A stretch of 64,000 nt of DNA from RPRB01 sp035519675. Its GTDB lineage: Bacteria > Myxococcota > Myxococcia > Myxococcales > Myxococcaceae. The notes beneath the pieces are model-generated. The model was not told where the DNA came from and ran no database searches. It saw only the letters and a program-made list of their open reading frames with translations. The stretch is from contig DATIWB010000023.1 in assembly GCA_035519675.1 (NCBI GenBank), positions 124,001-188,000 of the forward strand. The letters are read 5' to 3'. Of this stretch, positions 32,209 to 40,760 are shown piece after piece. The translations under genes were made by a program, and so were the position numbers. Positions within the stretch are counted from its first letter, which is position 1, and the number at the start of each line of letters is the position of its first letter.

Positions 32209-35200
32209 TTACCCCCTTGGTGTCGCACAGAGTCTGAACCCGAGCTGGACCGCTCTCGTCTCGCGCTCCAGCGCGAACCGGCCAGCCAGGTGCCCGTCCA
32301 GCTCAACATCGTGGTACCAGGATCCTCCTTTCTCGAGCAGCTCCACGTCGTCGTGCTCGGAGCGGACGATCTCCCGTGCGTTCCCCTGCATGTCGTGCAG
32401 CAAGAACGGGCTGTCGCTCTCCGGGTGGCTGCCGACGACGTCGGGCCCGTAAGCAGCGGAGCGTCGCCCATAGCTCCGATCGTAGTTGGCCTCTTCCGGC
32501 TCGACCCGCTCGCCGATGGTGAAGCTCCGGCCGTCCGCACCGCGTGCTGCACGCTCCCACTCGGATTCGAAGCAGAGCCTTGTCTCGACTCCGAGCCGGC
32601 CACCTAGCCACCGGGCGTACTCCTCCGCCTGGCCGGGCGTCACCCAGGACAGCGGCAGCCGCCTCCAGTCCTGCGAGGCATGCGAACTCCGCTCGGGGTA
32701 CAGGAGGCTTTCCCCCGCCAGCACCTGGAATCGAACCGAGGAAGGCTGGAACATCAAGCTCCACCGGTCTCTACTCCGACGGAGCACGACCGGGGCACCG
32801 GCAGACCTGGCTCGCGGGGCCACGCTGGCCTGGGCGCGGCCCGCGCTCGACTCGAGAAATCCGATCCAGTCCTCGAAGGTGACCTCGTCGCGCTGGATGA
32901 GAAACGCCTTCGTACGGCAGAGGTGCGCCGGAACCGCCCCCGCGGCGTGGCGGAACGCCTCGACGCCCTGCACCCCGCAGACGAACTCCCCGGCCGGGAC
33001 GTGGACGAAGCCGGCGGGTACCTCCGTCTCCCGGGGAAGCGCGAGCTGGAGCCGGATGGACGCGCCGGGACTCACCAGGAATGGATAGCGAACGGTGACG
33101 TGGCGCGGGGCGGAGACCGTCGCGCGGTAGCTTCCCGGGGGGAGGGTTCTGGGAAGAGAGGTCGCCGCGCCTTCGGCGATCGACTTGGGAACGAGCCTCG
33201 CCCCGCGGGCCTCGTACCGCTCGAGCAACGCCCTGGCGTCCGCCGGCCGAGCGACGAGTTCGACGTTCCCCGCTGCCTCGATCGCCGCCAGGTGACGCCC
33301 GCCGAGGTCGTGCCGCCGCAGCGTCTCGAGCATTTCCGGGTCCGGTGGCTTCGAGTCGATCGTCCTGCCGAGGTCGATCCGCTGGCTCGTCACCGCTGCC
33401 AGCATCTGCCGGACTTCTCGACTCCAGGGCTGCACCAGGAGCGCAGCCTCCAGAGCTTCCGAAGCGCGTCGAAGCTCGACCTCCGCCCTCTGGCGGAACT
33501 GCTGGGTCCGCTCCCACGCCTGCTCTGCTCGATCCCAGGTCGTCGAGCCGGTTCCAGGCGAATCTACCGAGGAACCCGGCCGGGCGTCGTAGAGCCGGAA
33601 CGCCCCCTGCGCGCTCTCACGCGCCCGGTCGGCGAGGGTTCGACCCGCGTCCAGGGCCGTCCCGGCGATCTCGAGTTGCTTGCCAACCTCCACGTCGAGC
33701 TGGTGTCGAGCCCGGAGCTGGGCGACCAGCACGGCGCCGAGGACGACCAGGGGTGCCGCGCTCCAGCCGAGACCCCTCCAGAGCTTCCGGGCACGAGCCT
33801 GCTCGCGGGAGCGATCGAGGAACTCCGCCTCCCGCGTCCGGGGCTGGGGCGCGGGCAGATCAGATGTCTCGGCGAGCTGTCTTCCGACCCAGAGCAGCTC
33901 GCGAGCCTTCCCCAGGCGCTCCCACTCCGCCGCCGCGAGCTCCAGCCGCTGCTGGAGCCGCCGTTTCTCCGCGGCTGCTCCGAGCCAGTCCCGCAGGCTC
34001 CCCCAGCCCGAGATCAGCGCTTCGTGCACCAGCTCGAAGGTGCTCTCCCCCTCCATCTCCCGGGCGACCACGAGACGCGCGCCGACCACCACGTCCAGAG
34101 CGACCGCGCTTGGACCGGACCTGGCCTCGAGCTCCGAGGCGGTCCGTCGGGCGCGGGTGCCCTCCGCGGTGACTAGCCGGACTAGGATCCGGCGCACCGC
34201 CTCGCGCTGCTCCGGTTGCAGCGCCGCCAGCAGCGAGTCGGCCTGGCGCGAGAGCGCGCCCTCGACCCCACCGAGCTGGTCGAGCGCCGCCGCGGGCACG
34301 AGCTTGAGCTCCTCGTTCCGTGCCTCCCAGAGCTCGGCCAGCGCGAACTGCAAGAGGGGAAGTGCGCCCGTCGAGCCGAGTCCCGACTGGACAAGCCTCT
34401 CCACCATCGCGTCCGATTCGTAGCGAAAGCCGCGCGCCCGGGCCGGACCCACCACCACCTCGCGTAGCCTCTCCGCGGTCATTCCCCGAAGGAGGTAGAG
34501 CGAGGATGCAAGGTCCTCCCCGATCGCCGGCAGGGATGCCAGTCGAGTGACGAAATCGCCGCGAACAGCGAGAAGCACGCGAGCATGCGGCGTCGTCCCG
34601 AGCGCCCCGAGTGCCTCGGCCACCACCACCGACTCTGCTGCCGGGGCCAGCGTGAACAGTTCCTCGGCTTGGTCCACGAAGACCAGCAGTCCGAAGCCGG
34701 GCGTCTTCTGCCGCGCCCGCTGGAGGGCCCGGGCGAGCGCCGCCGGCTCGGACGACAGCCAAGCTCCCAGCGCCTCCTCGTTCACTTCCAGCGCCGGGGA
34801 CAGCGCCGCGGCCAGAGCGACGAGTGGGCAGCGGCCCGGAACGAGGCGCACCACGCGCCAGCTCGTCTCACCGAGCGCGCCGTCGTTCACCAGCGGCAAC
34901 ACTCCGGCCCGGCACAGCGAGGACTTGCCCACCCCCGAGTCGCCGGCCACCACCACCCGCGGGTCCGAGCGCAACCGCTCCAGCACCGCGCGGACCTCCA
35001 CGTCCCGGCCGAAGAACAGCGCCCGGTGCTCGGCCTCGAACGGGCGGAGGCCCCGGTAGGGATTCCCCTCCGGGAGTACCAGCTCCCGCCGCTCGGGCAC
35101 GACGTGGTCCAGCGCATCCAGCAGCTCGTCCGCCGACGCGAAACGCTGGTCGGGATCGACGGAGACGCTGCGATCGATGATCTCCGCCAGCCGGGCGTTC

Positions 35201-35937
35201 ACCCCCGGGATCCCCCGCACTGGCGGTAGCCCGCGGTCACCGGAGCGGTCGGGCACCTTCCCCGTGCACAGCTCGTAGAGCACCACCCCCAGCGCGAAGA
35301 GGTCGCTCCGGCGGCTCGACGGCTCGCCGGCCAGCACCTCCGGTGCCATGTACCGCGGCGTCCCGAGGATCAGATCCGGATGGGTGAGCGACGGATCGAA
35401 CCTCGGCCGCGGAACGTCACGCGTCCCGGTGTCGTCCCCGTCCTCCTCCACCGGCTCCAGCTCGGTGATCAGCTTCGCCAGCCCGAAGTCGAGGAGCTTC
35501 GTCTCCCCCGATTCGGTCACCACGATGTTCGACGGCTTCAGATCCCGGTGCAGCACGCCCTGCCGGTGGGCCGCCGCCAGCCCGCGCGCCAGCCCCCGGC
35601 CGATCCGGAGCACCCTCTCCCAGGGCAGCGGCTTGGTCACCGCGTCCAGCGGCTGCCCGCGCACGTACTCGGCCACGAAGTACGGATGGCCCTGCACCTC
35701 GCCCACCCGGTGGATGGCGACGACGTTGGGGTGCGAGAGGCGGGCGATCGCGCGCCCCTCCAGCAGGAAGCGCTGACGGTGGCCCTCGTCCGGGTTCAGC
35801 CCGGAGATGAACTTCACCGCCACCGGCCGCTCGAGCAGCGTGTCCTGCCCGAGGAACACCTGCCCCATGCCGCCCCGGCCGAGCGGCCGTACCAACCGGT
35901 AACCATCGAACTCGGAGGGGGGCGTCCACTCCGGCAT
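32209..35937 (-). CDS. Ser/Thr protein kinase fused to a P-loop NTPase and a SUMF-like domain
   Basis: 1242 aa, at least four parts. Kinase at 13-280: glycine loop G20-RGGMG25, Lys42 in VAVKF, catalytic D132 in HRDLKPSN and D150-FG. An nSTAND-type P-loop ATPase starts at about 300 with NPYRGLRPFEAEHRALFFGR and Walker A GDSGVGKSS near 331. One membrane helix is at about 720-743 (LVVLGAVLVAQLRA). The C-terminus from about 975 is a formylglycine-generating-enzyme (SUMF1)-like fold (HVPAGEFVCGVQ to GGSWYHDVEL and GFRLC). The active-site Cys pair of true FGE is not seen between GGSW and GFR, so it is probably a binding domain outside the membrane. Start ATG 35937 gives MPEWTPPSEF. Confidence 0.85.
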   Translation of the reverse strand: MPEWTPPSEFDGYRLVRPLGRGGMGQVFLGQDTLLERPVAVKFISGLNPDEGHRQRFLLEGRAIARLSHPNVVAIHRVGEVQGHPYFVAEYVRGQPLDAVTKPLPWERVLRIGRGLARGLAAAHRQGVLHRDLKPSNIVVTESGETKLLDFGLAKLITELEPVEEDGDDTGTRDVPRPRFDPSLTHPDLILGTPRYMAPEVLAGEPSSRRSDLFALGVVLYELCTGKVPDRSGDRGLPPVRGIPGVNARLAEIIDRSVSVDPDQRFASADELLDALDHVVPERRELVLPEGNPYRGLRPFEAEHRALFFGRDVEVRAVLERLRSDPRVVVAGDSGVGKSSLCRAGVLPLVNDGALGETSWRVVRLVPGRCPLVALAAALSPALEVNEEALGAWLSSEPAALARALQRARQKTPGFGLLVFVDQAEELFTLAPAAESVVVAEALGALGTTPHARVLLAVRGDFVTRLASLPAIGEDLASSLYLLRGMTAERLREVVVGPARARGFRYESDAMVERLVQSGLGSTGALPLLQFALAELWEARNEELKLVPAAALDQLGGVEGALSRQADSLLAALQPEQREAVRRILVRLVTAEGTRARRTASELEARSGPSAVALDVVVGARLVVAREMEGESTFELVHEALISGWGSLRDWLGAAAEKRRLQQRLELAAAEWERLGKARELLWVGRQLAETSDLPAPQPRTREAEFLDRSREQARARKLWRGLGWSAAPLVVLGAVLVAQLRARHQLDVEVGKQLEIAGTALDAGRTLADRARESAQGAFRLYDARPGSSVDSPGTGSTTWDRAEQAWERTQQFRQRAEVELRRASEALEAALLVQPWSREVRQMLAAVTSQRIDLGRTIDSKPPDPEMLETLRRHDLGGRHLAAIEAAGNVELVARPADARALLERYEARGARLVPKSIAEGAATSLPRTLPPGSYRATVSAPRHVTVRYPFLVSPGASIRLQLALPRETEVPAGFVHVPAGEFVCGVQGVEAFRHAAGAVPAHLCRTKAFLIQRDEVTFEDWIGFLESSAGRAQASVAPRARSAGAPVVLRRSRDRWSLMFQPSSVRFQVLAGESLLYPERSSHASQDWRRLPLSWVTPGQAEEYARWLGGRLGVETRLCFESEWERAARGADGRSFTIGERVEPEEANYDRSYGRRSAAYGPDVVGSHPESDSPFLLHDMQGNAREIVRSEHDDVELLEKGGSWYHDVELDGHLAGRFALERETRAVQLGFRLCATPRG

Positions 35938-36116
35938 GGCCCGTGACACTACGCTTCCCACGACGGGCGATCAGGCGATGCGCCAGGTCGTCACACCACC
36001 TGCGAGTCACGATCCGGCGTACTTGGAATCGCCTCCCCGCCGGTCACGCCGCGGTGACGGCCGCCACTCGCCGGGGAGCGGGCGGAGATCCAGTGAATCC
36101 GGGGGAACCCCGTCCC

Positions 36117-39100
36117 TCAGCGCACCACGTACATCCCCAGCCCGGTCCCGAAGGCGAGGGCGCGCCGGCCGTCGCCGCGTAGATCTGGATAGCCGATGCT
36201 CCCCCGCGCCGCGGCGCTCCAGAGGAAGGGAGACCGCCAGATCTCCGCGCCGCTCGCCGGGTCGATGGCCAGCAGGAAGGCCGGAGCGCTGTCGGGGAAC
36301 GCGTAGCGCTCCCCCACCCCGACCACCAGGTTCCTTCGACCGGGTCCCAGGTCCTCCAGGGCCAGCGATTGTGCCGGGACACCCAGTTGCAACTCCCCCA
36401 GGACGGCGAGCGTCCCGGAGTAGCGGCTGATCGAGGCGCTGGCGAAGATGTCCGATCTCAGCACGACGATGGCCGGTGCCCCCGCGCCGTCCAGGTCCCC
36501 GACGACCAGATCGGCTCCGCTCGCCACCGCCACCGAGGCGTGCTCGAGGTAGCTGGCCGGACCCGAGGTGGCCTTGCGGTACACGTAGAGCCGCGAGTCG
36601 GCGAGCGCCACGATCTCCGCCACCCCATCCCCGTCCAGGTCCGCCACCGCGACCGCCCGCCCCGCTCCCGACATCCGGGTGCTCTTCCAGATCAGGCTCT
36701 GGTTCCGGACGTCGTAGGCCTGGACGTACCCCTCGGAGGTGACCACCACGATGTCCGGGTGGCCGTCTCCGCTCAGGTCCGCCCTGGCCAGGCCGACCAC
36801 CGTCCCCGTGTCGGTGCCCGAGCGCCAGCCCGGCGCGCCGAGAGCGAAGCTCCACGAGCCGACGTAGCCGGTGTAGTAGTCGGCCGTCCCGAGGTACGCC
36901 TCGTCCAGCCCGTCCCCGTCGACGTCGGCCACCTCCAGCGCCCCGGTGCGGTTCCAGTTGGTTCCCAGCTCCGGGGTGGCGCTCCACGCGCCGGTGGCAG
37001 GGTCGAGCGTCACCAGCCGCGCCCCGTCGTAGCCGCTGTTGGTCGACGGCACCTCGTAGACCAGGGCCTTCCGCCCCGGAAGGCGGGCCAGCTTCGCCCC
37101 GAGGAACGGGCCGTCGAGCTGGTACGGGTCGCTGCCGATCCACTTGATGCTGATGCCCGCGTCGTCGCCGGCCACCACCAGCTTGTCCGCCCCCGAGCTG
37201 CCCGCTCCGGTCCCCCACACCACGTCGGGGAGGTGATCTCCGTCGAGGTCTCCCACCCCGAGCGCGGAGACGCCGTAGTCCTGGGAGTTGATCGACCAGA
37301 GGCTGGTCAGGCTGTTGCTGGCCGGTACGTACCGGTAGGCGGTCACGTTTCCCCACTGCCCGTCGCCCGCGAGCACCTCCTGCTTCCCGTCTCCGTCCAG
37401 GTCCGCCAGCTCGAGCGCCTGGTAGCCGAATCCCCCCGCCTGCTCCCAGACCGGGGAGTGGAGCACCGCGCTGTAGCCGCGGATCACCCCCTGCAGGCCG
37501 ACGATCTCCGCCACTCCGTCCCCGTCCAGATCGCCGACGGCCACCACGCTCCCGAACCCCTCACCGTACGCCCACTCGTTGGCGTGGGTGGCGCCGTCGA
37601 ACACGTACCCGCCCGCGGTCACCAGCTCCAGCGCGGGGTCGGCGTCCACGTTCCCCACCGCCAGCGACGTCCCGAGCCCGAGCTGGGGCGTCTCCCAGCG
37701 CGGGGTGAGGGTCAGCGCGTCGAGCACGCGGAGCCGGGCGCTCGCGGCGTTGAAGGGGTCGGAGGTGGCGTCGAGACAGACGAGCTCGATCGTCCCATCC
37801 CGATCCAGATCGGCCATCGCCAGGTCGGCGCAGCGAGACCCGCTGCCGAGGTCCAGCCGGGCCAGCTCTCGCCGGGTGCGCCCGTCCAGCAGCACGAGGA
37901 TCTGCCCGGTGGAGAAGGCAATCTCCGGCCGCCGGTCACCGTCCAGGTCCGCCGCCGCCACGGCGCTCACCCCGCCGGCCCCAGGGGGAAACGGCTGCAT
38001 CCACTCCTGGGCGAAGCCCGCATCGGTCTTGCCGAAGGCGTACAGACCGGTTCGCCCGGCGATCAGCGCCTCGGCCACGCCGTCGCCGTCGAGGTCCAGC
38101 ACCCGGAGCCCGGCCCGTCCGCCGGGGATCTCGAAGCCGCTCCGCAGCAGGGCCGACGGCCTGTTCGCGTCGTGCACGCGGATGGTTCCCGTCAGGCCGG
38201 GGTCCGTTCCCGCGATGCCCACCGCCCAGTGCACGTCCAGCGCCTGCTCGAAGAGCGGGAGCTCCGCCTTCCAGGTCACCGTCCCAGCATCGGACAGCGC
38301 CATCCCGTATGGACCGTGGAGCAGCACGGGCGAGCCGACCGGATCCCCGTCCGGGTCGCTCGTGTCCACCTGGAAGCTCACCAGCGTTCCCGAATCGACC
38401 GAGGTCGGAGCGGACGCAGTCAGGACAGCCGGGCTGTCCTGGATGGTGACGCCCGCGTCGACGAAGGTCTGGAGCTGACCGTCGCTCGCCGTCACCTCGA
38501 CCTCGATCCGATCTCCGCGGGTGGTGAGCGCGTTGGGGAACGTCGTCCCGGTCTGTCCGGAGACCAGGGACCCGTTCCGCCGCCAGCGCTGGGTCACGGT
38601 CAGCGGATCTCCGTCGGGATCGCTCGCCGAGACCTGGAGCGTCAGGTCGTCCTGCGTCCGCGGCAGCGGCGGGGCGATGGCGATGGCGCCCACCACCGGG
38701 GCCTGGTTCCGGACGTGCACCCAGACATCGTCGCTCCCGGTGGCGATGCCGTCGCTCACCGAGAGCGTGAAGCGCAGGTCCGCGGCCTCCGCCGGCGCCT
38801 TGAAGGACGGGTTCGGCCCGTCCGCCCCGGTGAGGGAGACCGACGGGCCGGACACCTGTGTCCAGGCGAAGGTGAGGGCCACCGAGTCCGGGTCGTTCGC
38901 CGCGCCGTGGAGGGTCACCATGGCGTTCCTCGACACCTCCTGGTCCGGCCCGGCGAATGCCGTCGGCGGCACGTCCTGCCCCGGGCCGTACACCGTCACC
39001 TTCACCCGGTCCGTCGCCGGCGAGGCCTCCCCGTCGGTGATGGTGAGCTGGAACTGCAGCTCGGCCGGGACATCCGGCGCCTTGAAGCGGGCCGTCCCGT

Positions 39101-39608
39101 CACCGAGGTCCACCAGCGCCACCGCCGGCCCGGAGACCTGGGTCCAGGTGGCGACGAGTGGATCTCCGTCGGGGTCGATGCTTCCCCAGCCGCTCAGGGT
39201 CACCGTGGATCCCCGAGCGGCAGCCAGGTCCGCTCCGGCGTCGGCGAAGGGCGCGCGGTTCTGGACCTGGACGTGCACCACGGACGGAGTCGATTCGACC
39301 CCGCTCTCCACCACCACCAGGCTGAAGGCGAGCGTGCCCGTCACCCGTGGGGCAGTGAAGCTCGGGTTCGAGCTGTCACCGTCCGCCAGCATCACCGTCG
39401 CTCCGGTCGTCTGGGTCCAGCGGTAGGTCAAGCCGTGACCGGCGACCGACTGGCTCTTGCTCCCGTCGAGCACCACCCGATCGCCCTTCCACCGGGTCTG
39501 GTCGCTCCCGGCGGAGGCGATGGGGCGTGGCTGCCCCTCGGTCTTCGTCGAGCAGCCCGCGAGCGCGAGCACCGCCAGAGCGACCGCGCGAAGGACCAGG
39601 TTCTTCAT
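36117..39608 (-). CDS. Large lipoprotein with PKD/Ig-like and FG-GAP/VCBS repeats
   Basis: 1163 aa. The lipobox is LALAGC with Cys19. The N-terminal half has four PKD or cadherin-like modules (ASAGSDQTRWKGDRVVLDGS, FADAGADLAAARGSTVTLSG, TAFAGPDQEVSRNAMVTLHG). The C-terminal half is a beta-propeller-like series of FG-GAP repeats with Ca-binding loops, such as DLDGDGVAEALIAG, DLDGDRRPEIAF, DLDGDGVAEIVGL, DLDGDHLPDVVWG and DVDGDGLDEAYL. Such proteins sit at the outer membrane and bind ligands or cells. ATG 39608 has GGGGGAG just upstream. A very long frame on the other strand here is a GC-rich shadow. No partner gene is next to it. Confidence 0.88.
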   Translation of the reverse strand: MKNLVLRAVALAVLALAGCSTKTEGQPRPIASAGSDQTRWKGDRVVLDGSKSQSVAGHGLTYRWTQTTGATVMLADGDSSNPSFTAPRVTGTLAFSLVVVESGVESTPSVVHVQVQNRAPFADAGADLAAARGSTVTLSGWGSIDPDGDPLVATWTQVSGPAVALVDLGDGTARFKAPDVPAELQFQLTITDGEASPATDRVKVTVYGPGQDVPPTAFAGPDQEVSRNAMVTLHGAANDPDSVALTFAWTQVSGPSVSLTGADGPNPSFKAPAEAADLRFTLSVSDGIATGSDDVWVHVRNQAPVVGAIAIAPPLPRTQDDLTLQVSASDPDGDPLTVTQRWRRNGSLVSGQTGTTFPNALTTRGDRIEVEVTASDGQLQTFVDAGVTIQDSPAVLTASAPTSVDSGTLVSFQVDTSDPDGDPVGSPVLLHGPYGMALSDAGTVTWKAELPLFEQALDVHWAVGIAGTDPGLTGTIRVHDANRPSALLRSGFEIPGGRAGLRVLDLDGDGVAEALIAGRTGLYAFGKTDAGFAQEWMQPFPPGAGGVSAVAAADLDGDRRPEIAFSTGQILVLLDGRTRRELARLDLGSGSRCADLAMADLDRDGTIELVCLDATSDPFNAASARLRVLDALTLTPRWETPQLGLGTSLAVGNVDADPALELVTAGGYVFDGATHANEWAYGEGFGSVVAVGDLDGDGVAEIVGLQGVIRGYSAVLHSPVWEQAGGFGYQALELADLDGDGKQEVLAGDGQWGNVTAYRYVPASNSLTSLWSINSQDYGVSALGVGDLDGDHLPDVVWGTGAGSSGADKLVVAGDDAGISIKWIGSDPYQLDGPFLGAKLARLPGRKALVYEVPSTNSGYDGARLVTLDPATGAWSATPELGTNWNRTGALEVADVDGDGLDEAYLGTADYYTGYVGSWSFALGAPGWRSGTDTGTVVGLARADLSGDGHPDIVVVTSEGYVQAYDVRNQSLIWKSTRMSGAGRAVAVADLDGDGVAEIVALADSRLYVYRKATSGPASYLEHASVAVASGADLVVGDLDGAGAPAIVVLRSDIFASASISRYSGTLAVLGELQLGVPAQSLALEDLGPGRRNLVVGVGERYAFPDSAPAFLLAIDPASGAEIWRSPFLWSAAARGSIGYPDLRGDGRRALAFGTGLGMYVVR

Positions 39609-39799
39609 CCGCTCCCCCCTCGGGCCGCCCAGGAACGGCCGCCCCGGAACCCTTCTGAGGTGAGCACACCCCGCGCCCGCCCGCCAGCCCGAGGTGACCC
39701 GGACCTGGGCCTCGCGGATCTCGGTTCCCTGCGGGGAAGCTCCCGGAGACAGCAAGGAGGGTATGCGCCAGGGGCCCGGGCGTGAGAATCCCCGGCCTC

Positions 39800-40114
39800 A
39801 TGCCAGTCTTCAAGATTGCCCGGTTCGCGGTTCGCCCCGACGCGCGGGACGAGGTCGAGCGGGCGATGCGCGAGTTCGCCCTCTACGTGGGGCTCGAGCT
39901 CGAGGACTCCTCCTGGACCACGTACCGCGATCGCCGGAACCCCAACGTCTACGTCACCCTCATCACCGCCGACGACCCCGACGCCGCCGAGCACCAGCGC
40001 ACCGCCGGGGGATCGGTGCAGTTCGCCCGGGTGCTCCAGTCGCGGCTCCTCACCGACGTCGAGACCCGGGAGTACGAGCTGGTCGCCACCAGCCGCGGCG
40101 GACTGCCGCCCTGA
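39800..40114 (+). CDS. Antibiotic biosynthesis monooxygenase (ABM)-like small protein
   Basis: 104 aa with a ferredoxin-like alpha/beta plan: VFKIARFAVRPDARDEVERA, then EDSSWTTYRDRRNPNVYVTL, then EHQRTAGGSVQFARVL. This pattern is typical of the dimeric ABM fold used by quinol monooxygenases and heme-degrading proteins, but no catalytic residue is diagnostic. ATG 39800 is preferred; GTG 39782 would add six residues. It is a lone plus-strand gene between two minus-strand genes. Confidence 0.65.
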   Translation: MPVFKIARFAVRPDARDEVERAMREFALYVGLELEDSSWTTYRDRRNPNVYVTLITADDPDAAEHQRTAGGSVQFARVLQSRLLTDVETREYELVATSRGGLPP

Positions 40115-40120
40115 GCCTCG

Positions 40121-40684
40121 CTAGCGCTGGGTGATGATCGCCAGCAACGCCGCCACCTCGGGGTCGCTCCACGTCCCGAGCGACGCCGGGAACTGCAGCT
40201 GCACCACGTCACTCGTGGGGCCGCACGTCCGGCTACCGGCGTAGTTCGCCGCCGACCACACCACGTCGAAGCGGCAGGAGCCCATCGACCCGCGGATGCG
40301 CGCCGGGCTCAACCAGAAGGTCGACGGTTCCCCGGCAACCAGCCCGGTGGCGCGCATCTCGGTTCCGTCCTGCTCCAGCCGGAGGTCCCAGCTGTCCCCG
40401 GCCACCCGCCCGGTGATGGTCATGCCCTTCACCGTGAGCTCCACCGGATACTCGATGCGCGTCGTCCCCTGCAGCTTCCCCTCCACTCGCTTGAGGTCGA
40501 GGTCCGGGCCGCGCGCGGCGGCATCGGTCACCGTCGCCCGGCGGAGACGGGTGTCGCTCCGGACCTGCATCTCGTCCGTCCCCGAGGTCGCGTTGAGCAG
40601 CTTCCATCCCGGCGCCGCCGACTCCGCCGGGGGGGCGTGGGCACAGCCGGCCAGCGCCAGCACCAGCAACGACCATCGACGCAT
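40121..40684 (-). CDS. Lipoprotein of unknown function, 187 aa
   Basis: The lipobox LLVLALAGC puts the lipid Cys at 14. The mature part is a mostly beta protein (TRIEYPVELTVKGMTITGRV, SWDLRLEQDGTEMRATGLVA) that ends with VVQLQFPASLGTWSDPEVAA. No family is recognised. Start ATG 40684. It is convergent with the ABM-like gene, 6 bp between stops, and follows the oxidoreductase gene by 76 bp in the same direction. Confidence 0.7.
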   Translation of the reverse strand: MRRWSLLVLALAGCAHAPPAESAAPGWKLLNATSGTDEMQVRSDTRLRRATVTDAAARGPDLDLKRVEGKLQGTTRIEYPVELTVKGMTITGRVAGDSWDLRLEQDGTEMRATGLVAGEPSTFWLSPARIRGSMGSCRFDVVWSAANYAGSRTCGPTSDVVQLQFPASLGTWSDPEVAALLAIITQR

Positions 40685-40760
40685 GGGCGCCTCCTGAGGG
40701 GGCAACGGCCCGAGGCTTACGCCGCCCGCGCTCCCCGCGCCACCGGCATCGGTCTTCTGC

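Noticed and set aside
36369..39785. 1138-codon plus-strand frame opposite the FG-GAP lipoprotein
   Set aside because: It mirrors the repeats of the true minus-strand gene, has no start signal or fold and an implausible Arg/Pro/His/Val-rich composition.
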